In this document: positions 15,563 through 22,152 of the stretch, in pieces
Position numbering within the stretch: position 1 is the stretch's first letter
How the letters are laid out: each line of letters begins with the position of its first letter
Origin: CAZTZL01 sp964617625
GTDB taxonomy: Bacteria; Zhuqueibacterota; QNDG01; DSAB01
Direction of reading: 5' to 3'
DNA length: 22,693 nucleotides
NCBI GenBank assembly: GCA_964617625.1
Contig: CAZTZL010000046.1
Location: forward strand, 1-22,693
Made by a program: the position numbers and the translations under genes
The notes under the pieces: model-generated
The model's database searches: none
Told to the model about the DNA's origin: nothing
What the model saw: the letters and a program-made list of their open reading frames with translations, nothing else

Positions 15563-17032
15563 ATGAAGATATTGATGATATTTGTGCCAGGTCTGTTGAT
15601 AATGATAATCTGTTGCTTATTCGAAACGGATATACTTTATGCACAGGCGGACCGCGAAGTGGCGTTTCCCAACCTGAACTTTACACGGCCCGTGGATCTG
15701 CAGCATCCGAATGATGACTCGAACCGGCTGTTCGTGGTGGAGCAGGAGGGAATAATTTATACATTTGAAAACAACCGGAATGTAAACACAAAAAAGGTAT
15801 TCTTAGACATTCGGGACCAGGTCAATGACAGTGGCAACGAACAAGGCTTGTTGGGGCTGGTGTTTCATCCCGACTATCAAAACAATGGCTATTTTTACGT
15901 GGATTATACCGCAGAAGATCCAAACAGAACAGTTATTTCCAGATATCAGGTCAGCACTTCAAATCCCGATTCGGCTGTAAAAGAAAGTGAATTTGTCATT
16001 CTTGAGGTCAATCAGCCGTATTCAAACCATAACGCAGGCCAGATTGTTTTTGATTCGGACGGTTATTTTTACATCACTTTGGGTGACGGCGGTTCCGGCG
16101 GAGACCCTCAGGGCAACGGACAGAATTTGGAAACATTGCTGGGTTCCATTCTACGAATCGATGTGGATCAAACCAGTGCAGGTTTAAATTATGCCATTCC
16201 TGCGGATAATCCATTTGTCGGCAATCTCAGAGGCTTTCGGGAAGAAATATATGCGTATGGCCTGCGAAATCCCTGGCGAATCAGTTTCGATCTCAAAACG
16301 CAGTGGCTCTGGGCGGCCGATGTCGGTCAAGATGCGTACGAAGAAATCAATATCATCGAAAAAGGAAAAAATTACGGCTGGAATATCACGGAAGGATTTC
16401 ATTGCTACAATGCCGCTGCATGTGATACCACAGGACTGATCCTGCCGGTTTGGGAATACAGCCACAGTGCCGGGCAATCCATCACAGGCGGGTATGTCTA
16501 TCGAGGTGCTGATGTTCCGGAACTGACCGGCAGGTACATTTACGCCGACTATGTCAGCGGACGGATTTGGGCGCTGGAATATGACGGCACTGGAGAACCG
16601 GTCAACTCGTTGCTGAACGACACCGATCTGAACATCTCTTCATTTGGAGTGGACCGAAACAACGAGCTCTATATCTGTGCGTTCGATGGAAAAATCTATC
16701 GATTCATATCCACGTCTACTGATGTTTTGGAATCAGAAAACAAAATAACATTAAAAAAGTATCGATTGGCGCAGAACTATCCCAATCCTTTTAATTCGAG
16801 TACAATAATCCAATACCATCTAAAAAGTGATACGAAAGTCGTTATGGAAATTTACGACATCATCGGCAAATTGATTAAGATACTGGTAAACGGAACCCAG
16901 CCCCAGGGAAACCAAACCGTGGTGTGGGATGGCACAGATATGAAAAACAATCCCGTCAAAAGCGGAGTCTACCTGTATAGATTAAAGGGTGATGGATTTG
17001 AGGAGATAAGAAAGATGTTAATATTAAATTAA
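15563..17032 (+). CDS. Glucose/sorbosone dehydrogenase family protein with sorting tail
   Basis: A 489-residue secreted protein. After a signal peptide (about 1-29) comes a GSDH six-bladed propeller (about 33-382) of the PQQ-dependent soluble glucose dehydrogenase family. Family stretches include EQGLLGLVFHPDY at 93-105, SNHNAGQIVF with H156 at the position of the catalytic His region, GDGGSGGDPQG, YGLRNPWRISFD and GQDAYEEINII. The last 90 residues are an NYPNPFN sorting module ending in RKMLILN. Its electrons would normally pass from PQQ to a carrier, and the cupredoxin gene 30 bases upstream is a candidate. An AAGGA precedes the ATG. No PQQ biosynthesis gene is visible, and the substrate is unknown. 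Confidence 0.9.
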   Translation: MKILMIFVPGLLIMIICCLFETDILYAQADREVAFPNLNFTRPVDLQHPNDDSNRLFVVEQEGIIYTFENNRNVNTKKVFLDIRDQVNDSGNEQGLLGLVFHPDYQNNGYFYVDYTAEDPNRTVISRYQVSTSNPDSAVKESEFVILEVNQPYSNHNAGQIVFDSDGYFYITLGDGGSGGDPQGNGQNLETLLGSILRIDVDQTSAGLNYAIPADNPFVGNLRGFREEIYAYGLRNPWRISFDLKTQWLWAADVGQDAYEEINIIEKGKNYGWNITEGFHCYNAAACDTTGLILPVWEYSHSAGQSITGGYVYRGADVPELTGRYIYADYVSGRIWALEYDGTGEPVNSLLNDTDLNISSFGVDRNNELYICAFDGKIYRFISTSTDVLESENKITLKKYRLAQNYPNPFNSSTIIQYHLKSDTKVVMEIYDIIGKLIKILVNGTQPQGNQTVVWDGTDMKNNPVKSGVYLYRLKGDGFEEIRKMLILN

Positions 17033-17055
17033 AAGGCATATAAAGGAGAAGCCTG

Positions 17056-17283
17056 ATGAAAGTGACTATAGAAAGAGAATCGTGCACAATGTGTGCGGTA
17101 TGCTGGTCAATCTGTCCGGATTTCTTTGAAGAAAGTTCGGATGACGGTTACAGTCAGGTCGTGGAACAGTATCGGATTGAAGATCAAGTCGATGAGGGAG
17201 AAGCTCCTGATTCATTGTCTGACTGTATAACAGAAGCGGTAAATGGCTGCCCTGTTGAGATCATCCATATTAAAGAAACGTGA
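17056..17283 (+). CDS. Single-cluster [4Fe-4S] ferredoxin
   Basis: A 75-residue ferredoxin with C10, C13, C16 and then C20-Pro at the front and C57 and C65-Pro at the back. In small ferredoxins of this type C10, C13, C16 and C65 hold one [4Fe-4S] cluster, while C20 and C57 can form a disulfide as in Desulfovibrio-type ferredoxins; that assignment here is inference from spacing. The middle is acidic (Glu/Asp-rich), typical of an electron carrier. AAGGAG precedes the ATG by a normal distance. The gene lies 23 bases after the dehydrogenase gene. Possible partners are the superoxide reductase downstream and the 2-oxoacid oxidoreductase. Confidence 0.92.
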   Translation: MKVTIERESCTMCAVCWSICPDFFEESSDDGYSQVVEQYRIEDQVDEGEAPDSLSDCITEAVNGCPVEIIHIKET

Positions 17284-17291
17284 ATGAGTTC

Positions 17292-17320
17292 ATTTGGAAT
17301 GGTACGATCCATTCTCAAAT
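17292..17320 (+). promoter_or_regulatory. Stem-loop in ferredoxin-SDR spacer
   Basis: ATTTGGAATGG (17292-17302) pairs with CCATTCTCAAAT (17309-17320) with a single bulged base over a 6-base loop. No T-tract follows, so it is more likely an RNA processing or stability element than a terminator. Confidence 0.4.
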
Positions 17321-17350
17321 AGCAATTAACTTATTCGAGGAGATATCACA

Positions 17351-18112
17351 ATGAAAGATAAAGAAGAAAAAAGAGTGGCACTGGTGACAGGAGGCAGCAC
17401 AGGTATCGGTCGAGCTACTTCACTGGCTTTTGCTAAAACCTGTTCCAGAGTCGCTGTCTCAGATGTTCTGGTTGAAGAGGGTAAAAAGACTGTTGAAATG
17501 ATTAAGAAAGAGGGTGAAGAAGCCATTTTTATCAAAGCCGATGTCTCAAAATCTGAAGAAGTCAAATCCATGATCGATAAGGTAGTCAAGACTTACGGAA
17601 GACTGGATTGTGCATTCAACAATGCCGGTATCGAAGGCGATCAGGGGACTACAGCAGAGTGCACTATAGAAAACTGGAACCGTGTGATCGGTATCAATCT
17701 GACCGGTGTCTGGTTATGCATGAAGTACGAAATTCCCGAAATGTTAAAAACCGGCGGAGGATCCATCGTGAACATGGCCTCGGTTGCAGGCAGGGTTGGA
17801 TTTCCGAATATTCCGGCCTATACGGCCAGCAAACACGGCGTCAACGGGCTTACAAAGACGGCTGCGCTGGAGTATGCCACACAAGGAATCAGGGTAAATG
17901 CTGTCTGTCCCGGAATCATTCATACTGAGATGATAGACCGGTTTACAGGAGGGGATCAAAAAGCCTTGGAGCAAATGGTAGCACTAGAGCCGGTCGGACG
18001 ATTAGGAGCACCGGAAGAAGTCGCCAATGCTGTCATCTGGCTGTGTTCAGAGGCAGCATCTTTTGTCACAGGCCATCCCCTTGTAGTCGACGGCGGATTT
18101 GTCGCACAGTAA
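17351..18112 (+). CDS. SDR family NAD(P)-dependent oxidoreductase
   Basis: A 253-residue classical short-chain dehydrogenase/reductase, full length for the family. Motifs: cofactor-binding TGGSTGIG at 13-20, NNAG at 90-93, N116, and catalytic S144, Y157 and K161 in YTASK. D38 after the second strand favours NAD(H) over NADP(H) (general SDR rule). The C-terminus LVVDGGFVAQ is typical of 3-oxoacyl-ACP reductase-like and glucose-1-dehydrogenase-like SDRs. The substrate cannot be deduced. AGGAG precedes the ATG. Its place between ferredoxin and superoxide reductase genes suggests a role in the redox cluster, but SDRs are common everywhere. Confidence 0.92.
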   Translation: MKDKEEKRVALVTGGSTGIGRATSLAFAKTCSRVAVSDVLVEEGKKTVEMIKKEGEEAIFIKADVSKSEEVKSMIDKVVKTYGRLDCAFNNAGIEGDQGTTAECTIENWNRVIGINLTGVWLCMKYEIPEMLKTGGGSIVNMASVAGRVGFPNIPAYTASKHGVNGLTKTAALEYATQGIRVNAVCPGIIHTEMIDRFTGGDQKALEQMVALEPVGRLGAPEEVANAVIWLCSEAASFVTGHPLVVDGGFVAQ

Positions 18113-18163
18113 TCCAGGTTTACATAAAAATGTTTATCATCAAATCTTGAGGAGGAAAAAACA

Positions 18164-18559
18164 ATGAAGACCCTGAGCGAACACATTCAGCAGGCGGACT
18201 GGAAAACCGAAAAACATGTGCCGGTCATCGAATGCCCGGATAAGGTAAAATCGGATGAGGTCTTTGATGTGAAAGTGGGTATTGGCAAGGAAGTGGCCCA
18301 TCCCAATACTACGGAACATCACATTCGCTGGATTAGCCTCTACTTTCATCCCGAAGGAGAGAAGGTTCCATACGAAATCGGGCATTTTGAATTCAATGCA
18401 CATGGTGAATCCATTGGCGGACCCAACCAGGGACCGGTGTACACCCATCATCAGGTAGTTGTCAGTATGAAAACAGCAAAGGCAGGGACGCTCCATGCAA
18501 TGGCGCTTTGCAATATTCACGGACTCTGGGAAAACAGTAAAGAAATCCGGATCGGTTAG
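18164..18559 (+). CDS. Superoxide reductase, class II (neelaredoxin type)
   Basis: A 131-residue superoxide reductase that reduces superoxide to hydrogen peroxide with electrons from rubredoxin or ferredoxin in the cytoplasm, without releasing oxygen. All iron-site residues are visible: E16, K17 and H18 in EKHVP, H46 and H52 in AHPNTTEHHI, C116 and H119 in CNIH. It lacks the N-terminal desulforedoxin domain, so it is a one-iron enzyme. GAGGAGG precedes the ATG. Peroxide formed here would be handled by another enzyme, possibly the OsmC protein encoded downstream. Confidence 0.95.
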   Translation: MKTLSEHIQQADWKTEKHVPVIECPDKVKSDEVFDVKVGIGKEVAHPNTTEHHIRWISLYFHPEGEKVPYEIGHFEFNAHGESIGGPNQGPVYTHHQVVVSMKTAKAGTLHAMALCNIHGLWENSKEIRIG

Positions 18560-18619
18560 TGAAAAAACGAATTTTCTGAATAGCCTTCCCAGAGTAAAAA
18601 CAAAATCGGATGGGGATGA

Positions 18620-18715
18620 AAGATAACTAATAAAGAATGGTTTATTTGATCGTGTATCAATTGCAGCACATGTGAACTGGAATGTCGCAATAACGCCATT
18701 GGCAAAGGCGAGTAG
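18620..18715 (+). pseudogene. Remnant of a YfhL-like [4Fe-4S] ferredoxin
   Basis: In one frame, between stops at 18617 and 18713, the sequence reads KEWFI, then an in-frame TGA, then SCINCSTCELECRNNAIGKGE and a stop. The CxxCxxCxxxC pattern followed by NNAI is the first half of a bacterial-type ferredoxin (usually CINCxxCxxxCPNxAI). There is no start codon in frame, the Pro after the fourth Cys is Arg, and the second half is missing. I read it as a decayed gene fragment. It is too short for certainty, but four correctly spaced cysteines plus NNAI are unlikely by chance. Confidence 0.55.
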
Positions 18716-18741
18716 AACTAATAATTTTCAGGAGGTAAATC

Positions 18742-18867
18742 ATGAAAGGGCATAACAAAGTTCGATTCAAGGTATCCGATATGGAGACTGAGGAAACTGG
18801 CGGTGTGCGGGTGCGCCGGCTATTCCCAAGCCCCCACCTGTCTCACATAGATTCCTTTGTGGACTGA
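18742..18867 (+). pseudogene. Truncated pirin-family gene (N-terminal 41 codons only)
   Basis: An ATG with a perfect GGAGG ribosome binding site opens a 41-codon frame ending in TGA. Its second half, GGVRVRRLFPSPHLSHIDSFVD, matches the start of pirin proteins, where a motif like GxGVRVRRxxxxxxxxxxDPFVLLDxF begins the first cupin barrel. Here Ser replaces Pro and the stop falls where LLD should continue. Full pirins have about 230-300 residues, and none of the remainder occurs in any frame before the SOD gene 36 bases on. The translation signal looks intact, so a short peptide may still be made. Confidence 0.65.
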
Positions 18868-18903
18868 AAGAATCATCCAATATTATGATTACAGGAGGTT
18901 AAG

Positions 18904-19641
18904 ATGCCAGAGAGAAGACATTTTTTAAAACAATTAGGCTTTGGCGGAGGCATGCTGCTATTTGGAAACAATCTGGTTTCCGCACCGGCTCATACCAGTG
19001 ATGAAAGTGTTGGTGGAACCTCACTATCAAGTATGGGTGTTAAAACTGTTCACGAATTACCAGCTCTCCCTTATGCCTACAATGCCCTGGAGCCGGTGAT
19101 CGATGAACAAACCCTGCGATTGCATCATGATAAACACCATGCGGGATACGTCAAGGGATTGAATCAAGCTGAAATGAAACTTGCAGAGGCTCGGCAATCC
19201 GGTGACTTTGCACTGATCAAACATTGGGAAAGAGAGGTTGCTTTTCATGGCTCAGGGCATATCCTGCACAGCATTTTCTGGAGTAACTTGTCCCCAATGG
19301 GTAGCGGTAAACCCACTGGCAAATTGGCGAAGGCCATGGACGCAGAATATAGCAGCTTCGATGCATTCAAAGCACACATGATCGCTGCCAGTAATTCAGT
19401 CGAAGGCAGCGGTTGGGGTATCTTCGCCTATCAACCCCTGTTCGATAAACTCCTTATTCTTCAAGCAGAAAAACATCAGGACCTGACGCAATGGGGTGCA
19501 ATGCCTTTGCTGGTCATCGATGTCTGGGAACATGCCTATTATCTGAAATACCAGAATCGGCGGAGTGAATTCGTGGAAAAACTGTTTGGAATCATCAACT
19601 GGCAGGATGTGGCGGCTCGATACGAAAATGCAATTTCTTAA
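18904..19641 (+). CDS. Fe/Mn superoxide dismutase with Tat-type signal
   Basis: A 245-residue protein. Residues 1-30 look like a twin-arginine signal (RRHFLKQLGFGGG, hydrophobic stretch, SAPA cleavage site). The SOD starts at about residue 50 (HELPALPYAYNALEP). Metal ligands: H74 in LHHDKHH, H122 in ILHSIFW, D206 and H210 in DVWEHAYYLKY. The glutamine at 192 in HQDLTQWG fits the C-terminal Gln position of Mn-type enzymes, but metal choice cannot be settled. It converts superoxide to oxygen and peroxide outside the cytoplasm, complementing the cytoplasmic superoxide reductase. AGGAGGT precedes the ATG. Confidence 0.94.
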   Translation: MPERRHFLKQLGFGGGMLLFGNNLVSAPAHTSDESVGGTSLSSMGVKTVHELPALPYAYNALEPVIDEQTLRLHHDKHHAGYVKGLNQAEMKLAEARQSGDFALIKHWEREVAFHGSGHILHSIFWSNLSPMGSGKPTGKLAKAMDAEYSSFDAFKAHMIAASNSVEGSGWGIFAYQPLFDKLLILQAEKHQDLTQWGAMPLLVIDVWEHAYYLKYQNRRSEFVEKLFGIINWQDVAARYENAIS

Positions 19642-19652
19642 GTGGAAAATTT

Positions 19653-19688
19653 AATCGAGAAAAGGGATCTTGTGATCCGTTATCGATT
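19653..19688 (+). promoter_or_regulatory. Two-part stem-loop after the SOD gene
   Basis: An outer stem AATCGA/TCGATT and an inner stem GGATC/GATCC with a TTGT loop form one imperfect hairpin 12 bases after the SOD stop. No T-run follows, so it is a weak terminator at best and may stabilise or process the mRNA before the next gene, which begins after a 125-base spacer. Confidence 0.35.
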
Positions 19689-19766
19689 GGATGAACTTTT
19701 TGGATGTAGCAAAGTTAAAAATAAAATATAGGAAATAATTCAATCAATACCATAGGAAGTAAAAAA

Positions 19767-20780
19767 ATGATAGACCTGACCACACAATACATGGGAATTA
19801 AATTGAAAAATCCTATTATTGTCGGAGCGAGTAAATTGACCTCGAATATTGAAACTGCAAAGAAATTAGAAGCATCTGGCGCCGGAGCCATTGTTACGGC
19901 CTCCCTTTTTGAAGAGCAGATCCAGCTTGAAAGATTCAAAATGGATGAAGATCGTGAAAAATACAATGATCGTCATGCTGAGATGATAACGGTCTTTCCC
20001 GAAGTAGAACATGCAGGTCCCAAAGAACACCTCTATTGGGTGCAAAAAACTAAAAAAAGTTTGTCCATTCCCGTGATTGCAAGTCTGAACGCTGTCCACG
20101 AAGAGATATGGGTCGAATATGCCAGGTTATTGCAGGAAACTGGTGTGGACGGGCTTGAACTGAATTTCTACGCTTCTCCAAAACATTTTGACATGGATGC
20201 CTTATCAATCGAACAGGAGCAGATTTCAATTCTGGAACAAATCAAAGATGTCATAACGATTCCGGTATCCGTAAAACTCAGTCCCTTTTACACAAATCCG
20301 CTTCATTTTATTTCCAGACTTGATCAGGCAGGCGTACATGGATTTGTTTTGTTTAACCGGCTATTTCAGCCCGATATTGATACAGGCAAACAAGAAAATA
20401 CTTACCCCTTTCATCTGAGTAAACGATCGGACAACCGTTTTCCCCTGAGATATGCCGGATTATTGTCCGAGAACATACAGGCGGATATATGCAGCAGTAC
20501 GGGTATTTTCGAAGGTGAAGACGTGGTAAAAATGATTCTGGCCGGTTCGGCCTGCGTTCAGGTGGTGACAACACTTTATAAAAATGGAATTGAATATATT
20601 ACCAACATGCTGGAAAATTTGAAAATTTGGATGGAACAGAAAGGATATGCTTCTTTAAATGAATTTCGAGGCAATATGAATAAAAAAAATAGCAAAGATC
20701 CCTGGATATATACAAGAGCACAATATGTAAAACTGTTGATGAATCCAAAAGAAATTTTGGAAAATTATCCGCTCCCCTGA
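19767..20780 (+). CDS. Dihydroorotate dehydrogenase-like flavoprotein (COG0167 paralog)
   Basis: A 337-residue TIM-barrel flavoprotein resembling dihydroorotate dehydrogenases. The opening LTTQYMGIKLKNPIIVGAS and the FMN-phosphate region (STGIFEGEDVVKMILAGSACVQV) are typical. However, the loop that carries the catalytic Cys or Ser in true enzymes (NxSCPN) reads ELNFYASPKHFD at residues 131-142. This is the pattern of the DHODH-like family often found next to pyruvate:ferredoxin oxidoreductase genes, whose reaction is not established, so I do not call it pyrD. GGAAG lies upstream of the ATG. Its place between SOD and OsmC genes suggests a redox role. Confidence 0.88.
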   Translation: MIDLTTQYMGIKLKNPIIVGASKLTSNIETAKKLEASGAGAIVTASLFEEQIQLERFKMDEDREKYNDRHAEMITVFPEVEHAGPKEHLYWVQKTKKSLSIPVIASLNAVHEEIWVEYARLLQETGVDGLELNFYASPKHFDMDALSIEQEQISILEQIKDVITIPVSVKLSPFYTNPLHFISRLDQAGVHGFVLFNRLFQPDIDTGKQENTYPFHLSKRSDNRFPLRYAGLLSENIQADICSSTGIFEGEDVVKMILAGSACVQVVTTLYKNGIEYITNMLENLKIWMEQKGYASLNEFRGNMNKKNSKDPWIYTRAQYVKLLMNPKEILENYPLP

Positions 20781-20812
20781 CCTGAGAAATAAAGGGAATG
20801 AGAAAGGAGATT

Positions 20813-21247
20813 ATGGTGCCCATCAGAAAATCAAGTGCTGAATGGCAGGGAACCCTGAAACAAGGAAAAGGCAGGATGAGTTTGGGCAGCGGTTCTTTTA
20901 TAGGTCCCTATTCTTTCGGATCAAGATTCGAAGAGTCCAAGGGAACCAATCCGGAAGAGCTGATCGGGGCCGCACATGCCGGCTGTTTTTCCATGGCTCT
21001 GTCGCACGAATTGGATCAACAGGGATATCAACCTCACAAAGTATATACGGAGGCCAGTGTAGAACTGGTAAAAATGGAATCCGGTTTTACGATATCTACG
21101 ATCACCTTGAACACGCGTGCCGATGTTTCCGGGGTGGATCCCGAAACCTTTCAGAAAATTGCCGAACGGGCAAAAACCGGCTGCCCGGTATCCAGGGCTC
21201 TGGCCGGCGTGGAAATCAAGCTTCACGCAGAATTGGCAAATTCCTGA
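20813..21247 (+). CDS. OsmC family peroxiredoxin-like protein
   Basis: From ATG 20813 the protein has 144 residues (MVPIRKSSAEW, the usual family start). An ATG 15 bases upstream (20798) is also possible, and AAAGGAG lies between the two. OsmC proteins reduce organic hydroperoxides and peroxide with two cysteines and a nearby Arg and Glu. Visible here are R38, E48/E49 in NPEEL, peroxidatic C58 in AAHAGCFSMALS and resolving C124 in KTGCPVSRAL. It is full length for the family. It is cytoplasmic and fits peroxide removal downstream of superoxide reductase. The gene follows the DHODH-like gene by 32 bases. Confidence 0.94.
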   Translation: MVPIRKSSAEWQGTLKQGKGRMSLGSGSFIGPYSFGSRFEESKGTNPEELIGAAHAGCFSMALSHELDQQGYQPHKVYTEASVELVKMESGFTISTITLNTRADVSGVDPETFQKIAERAKTGCPVSRALAGVEIKLHAELANS

Positions 21248-21321
21248 CGGAATCTAAAATACGGACGAAATGAGTCCTGTTTATCTACTCATCTCGATCA
21301 CACTAAAAAAGGAAAAATCAA

Positions 21322-21371
21322 ATGAATGTATGTGTGGATCAATCCAAATGCAGAACGGCGGGAGTTTGTGT
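21322..21371 (+). CDS. Ferredoxin, N-terminal fragment cut by assembly gap
   Basis: Only 16 codons are visible: MNVCVDQSKCRTAGVC, then unknown bases. The stretch VDQxKCRTAGxC is the typical start of [4Fe-4S] ferredoxins of about 60-70 residues. AAGGA precedes the ATG. The frame happens to stay open through the Ns into the next fragment, but the two parts belong to different protein families. Confidence 0.7.
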
Positions 21372-21471
21372 NNNNNNNNNNNNNNNNNNNNNNNNNNNNN
21401 NNNNNNNNNNNNNNNNNNNNNNNNNNNNNNNNNNNNNNNNNNNNNNNNNNNNNNNNNNNNNNNNNNNNNNN
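21372..21471. other. Assembly gap (100 N)
   Basis: Exactly 100 Ns, the conventional filler for a scaffold gap of unknown size. The missing C-terminus of the ferredoxin (about 45-50 codons) and missing N-terminus of the RpiB-like gene (about 45 codons) together need roughly 270-300 bases, so the true gap is probably longer than 100. Confidence 0.97.
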
Positions 21472-21801
21472 TATGACAATAACCAGGATGATTATCCGGA
21501 TCGGATACGTCCTGTGGCCAAGGCTGTCGCGAAAGGTGATTACGAACTGGGTATTGTGCTGGGTGGATCGGGAAACGGAGAAGCGATTGTCGCCAATAAA
21601 ATCAAAGGCATTCGTTGTGCTGTATGCTGGAATGAATTTTCTGCAAGATTGGCTAAGGAACACAACAATGCTAACATGATTTCTCTGGGTCAGCGAATGA
21701 TGCCGATTGAAACAGTTCTCGTGATTGTCGATACCTGGCTGTCGGCCCAATTTCAGGGTGGACGTCATCTACGTCGAATTCAAAAAATTGAGGAGCAATA
21801 A
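21472..21801 (+). CDS. RpiB/LacAB-family sugar-phosphate isomerase, C-terminal part
   Basis: About 109 residues remain of a ribose-5-phosphate isomerase B-type enzyme (usual length about 145-160). It contains DYPDRIRPVAKAV, GIVLGGSGNGEAIVANKIKGIRCAVCW, AKEHNNANMISLGQRM and GGRHLRRIQKI. The active-site loop is GGSGNGE, without the Cys of the E. coli-type ICGTG motif, so it resembles the mycobacterial-type RpiB in which a Glu acts as base (family knowledge). It would interconvert ribose-5-phosphate and ribulose-5-phosphate, or a related sugar phosphate. Its end GAGGAG serves as ribosome binding site for the next gene 3 bases on. The start is lost in the gap. Confidence 0.85.
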   Translation, partial: YDNNQDDYPDRIRPVAKAVAKGDYELGIVLGGSGNGEAIVANKIKGIRCAVCWNEFSARLAKEHNNANMISLGQRMMPIETVLVIVDTWLSAQFQGGRHLRRIQKIEEQ

Positions 21802-21804
21802 AAA

Positions 21805-22152
21805 ATGAGACTCAATCAAAAACAATGTATCCCTTGCAGAGTAGGGATTCCCACCCTATCTGATTCAGAAGAGGATCGGTTGAAAAGTGAACTGACTTCA
21901 TGGACCCTCGATAGGGGAAAAATACATCAATTGAAAAAAAGTTATCAGTATTCCGATTTTAAGGAATCCATGATATTTGTGAATCGTGTAGCAGATCTGG
22001 CCAATTCGGAAGGCCACCATCCCGATATCTGCATACACTACAATCGAGTGGATCTAACTTTGTTTACTCATAAAATCGGTGGTTTGCATGAAAATGATTT
22101 TATTCTTGCTTCAAAAATCGATGAGATAGGAAAAAATATGGAGACGTTATGA
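21805..22152 (+). CDS. 4a-hydroxytetrahydrobiopterin dehydratase (pterin carbinolamine dehydratase)
   Basis: A 115-residue PCD/DCoH-family enzyme that dehydrates 4a-hydroxytetrahydropterin and thereby recycles the pterin cofactor of aromatic amino acid hydroxylases. The signature EGHHPDI (69-75) gives the catalytic histidines H71 and H72, with H89 and D98 in the expected downstream places. An N-terminal CIPC pair (C8, C11) and GIPTL are common in the bacterial branch. No aromatic amino acid hydroxylase is visible in the window; many bacteria carry PCD without one, and its role there is unclear. The gene starts 3 bases after the isomerase, and its TGA overlaps the ATG of the next gene (ATGA), which means tight coupling. 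Confidence 0.93.
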   Translation: MRLNQKQCIPCRVGIPTLSDSEEDRLKSELTSWTLDRGKIHQLKKSYQYSDFKESMIFVNRVADLANSEGHHPDICIHYNRVDLTLFTHKIGGLHENDFILASKIDEIGKNMETL

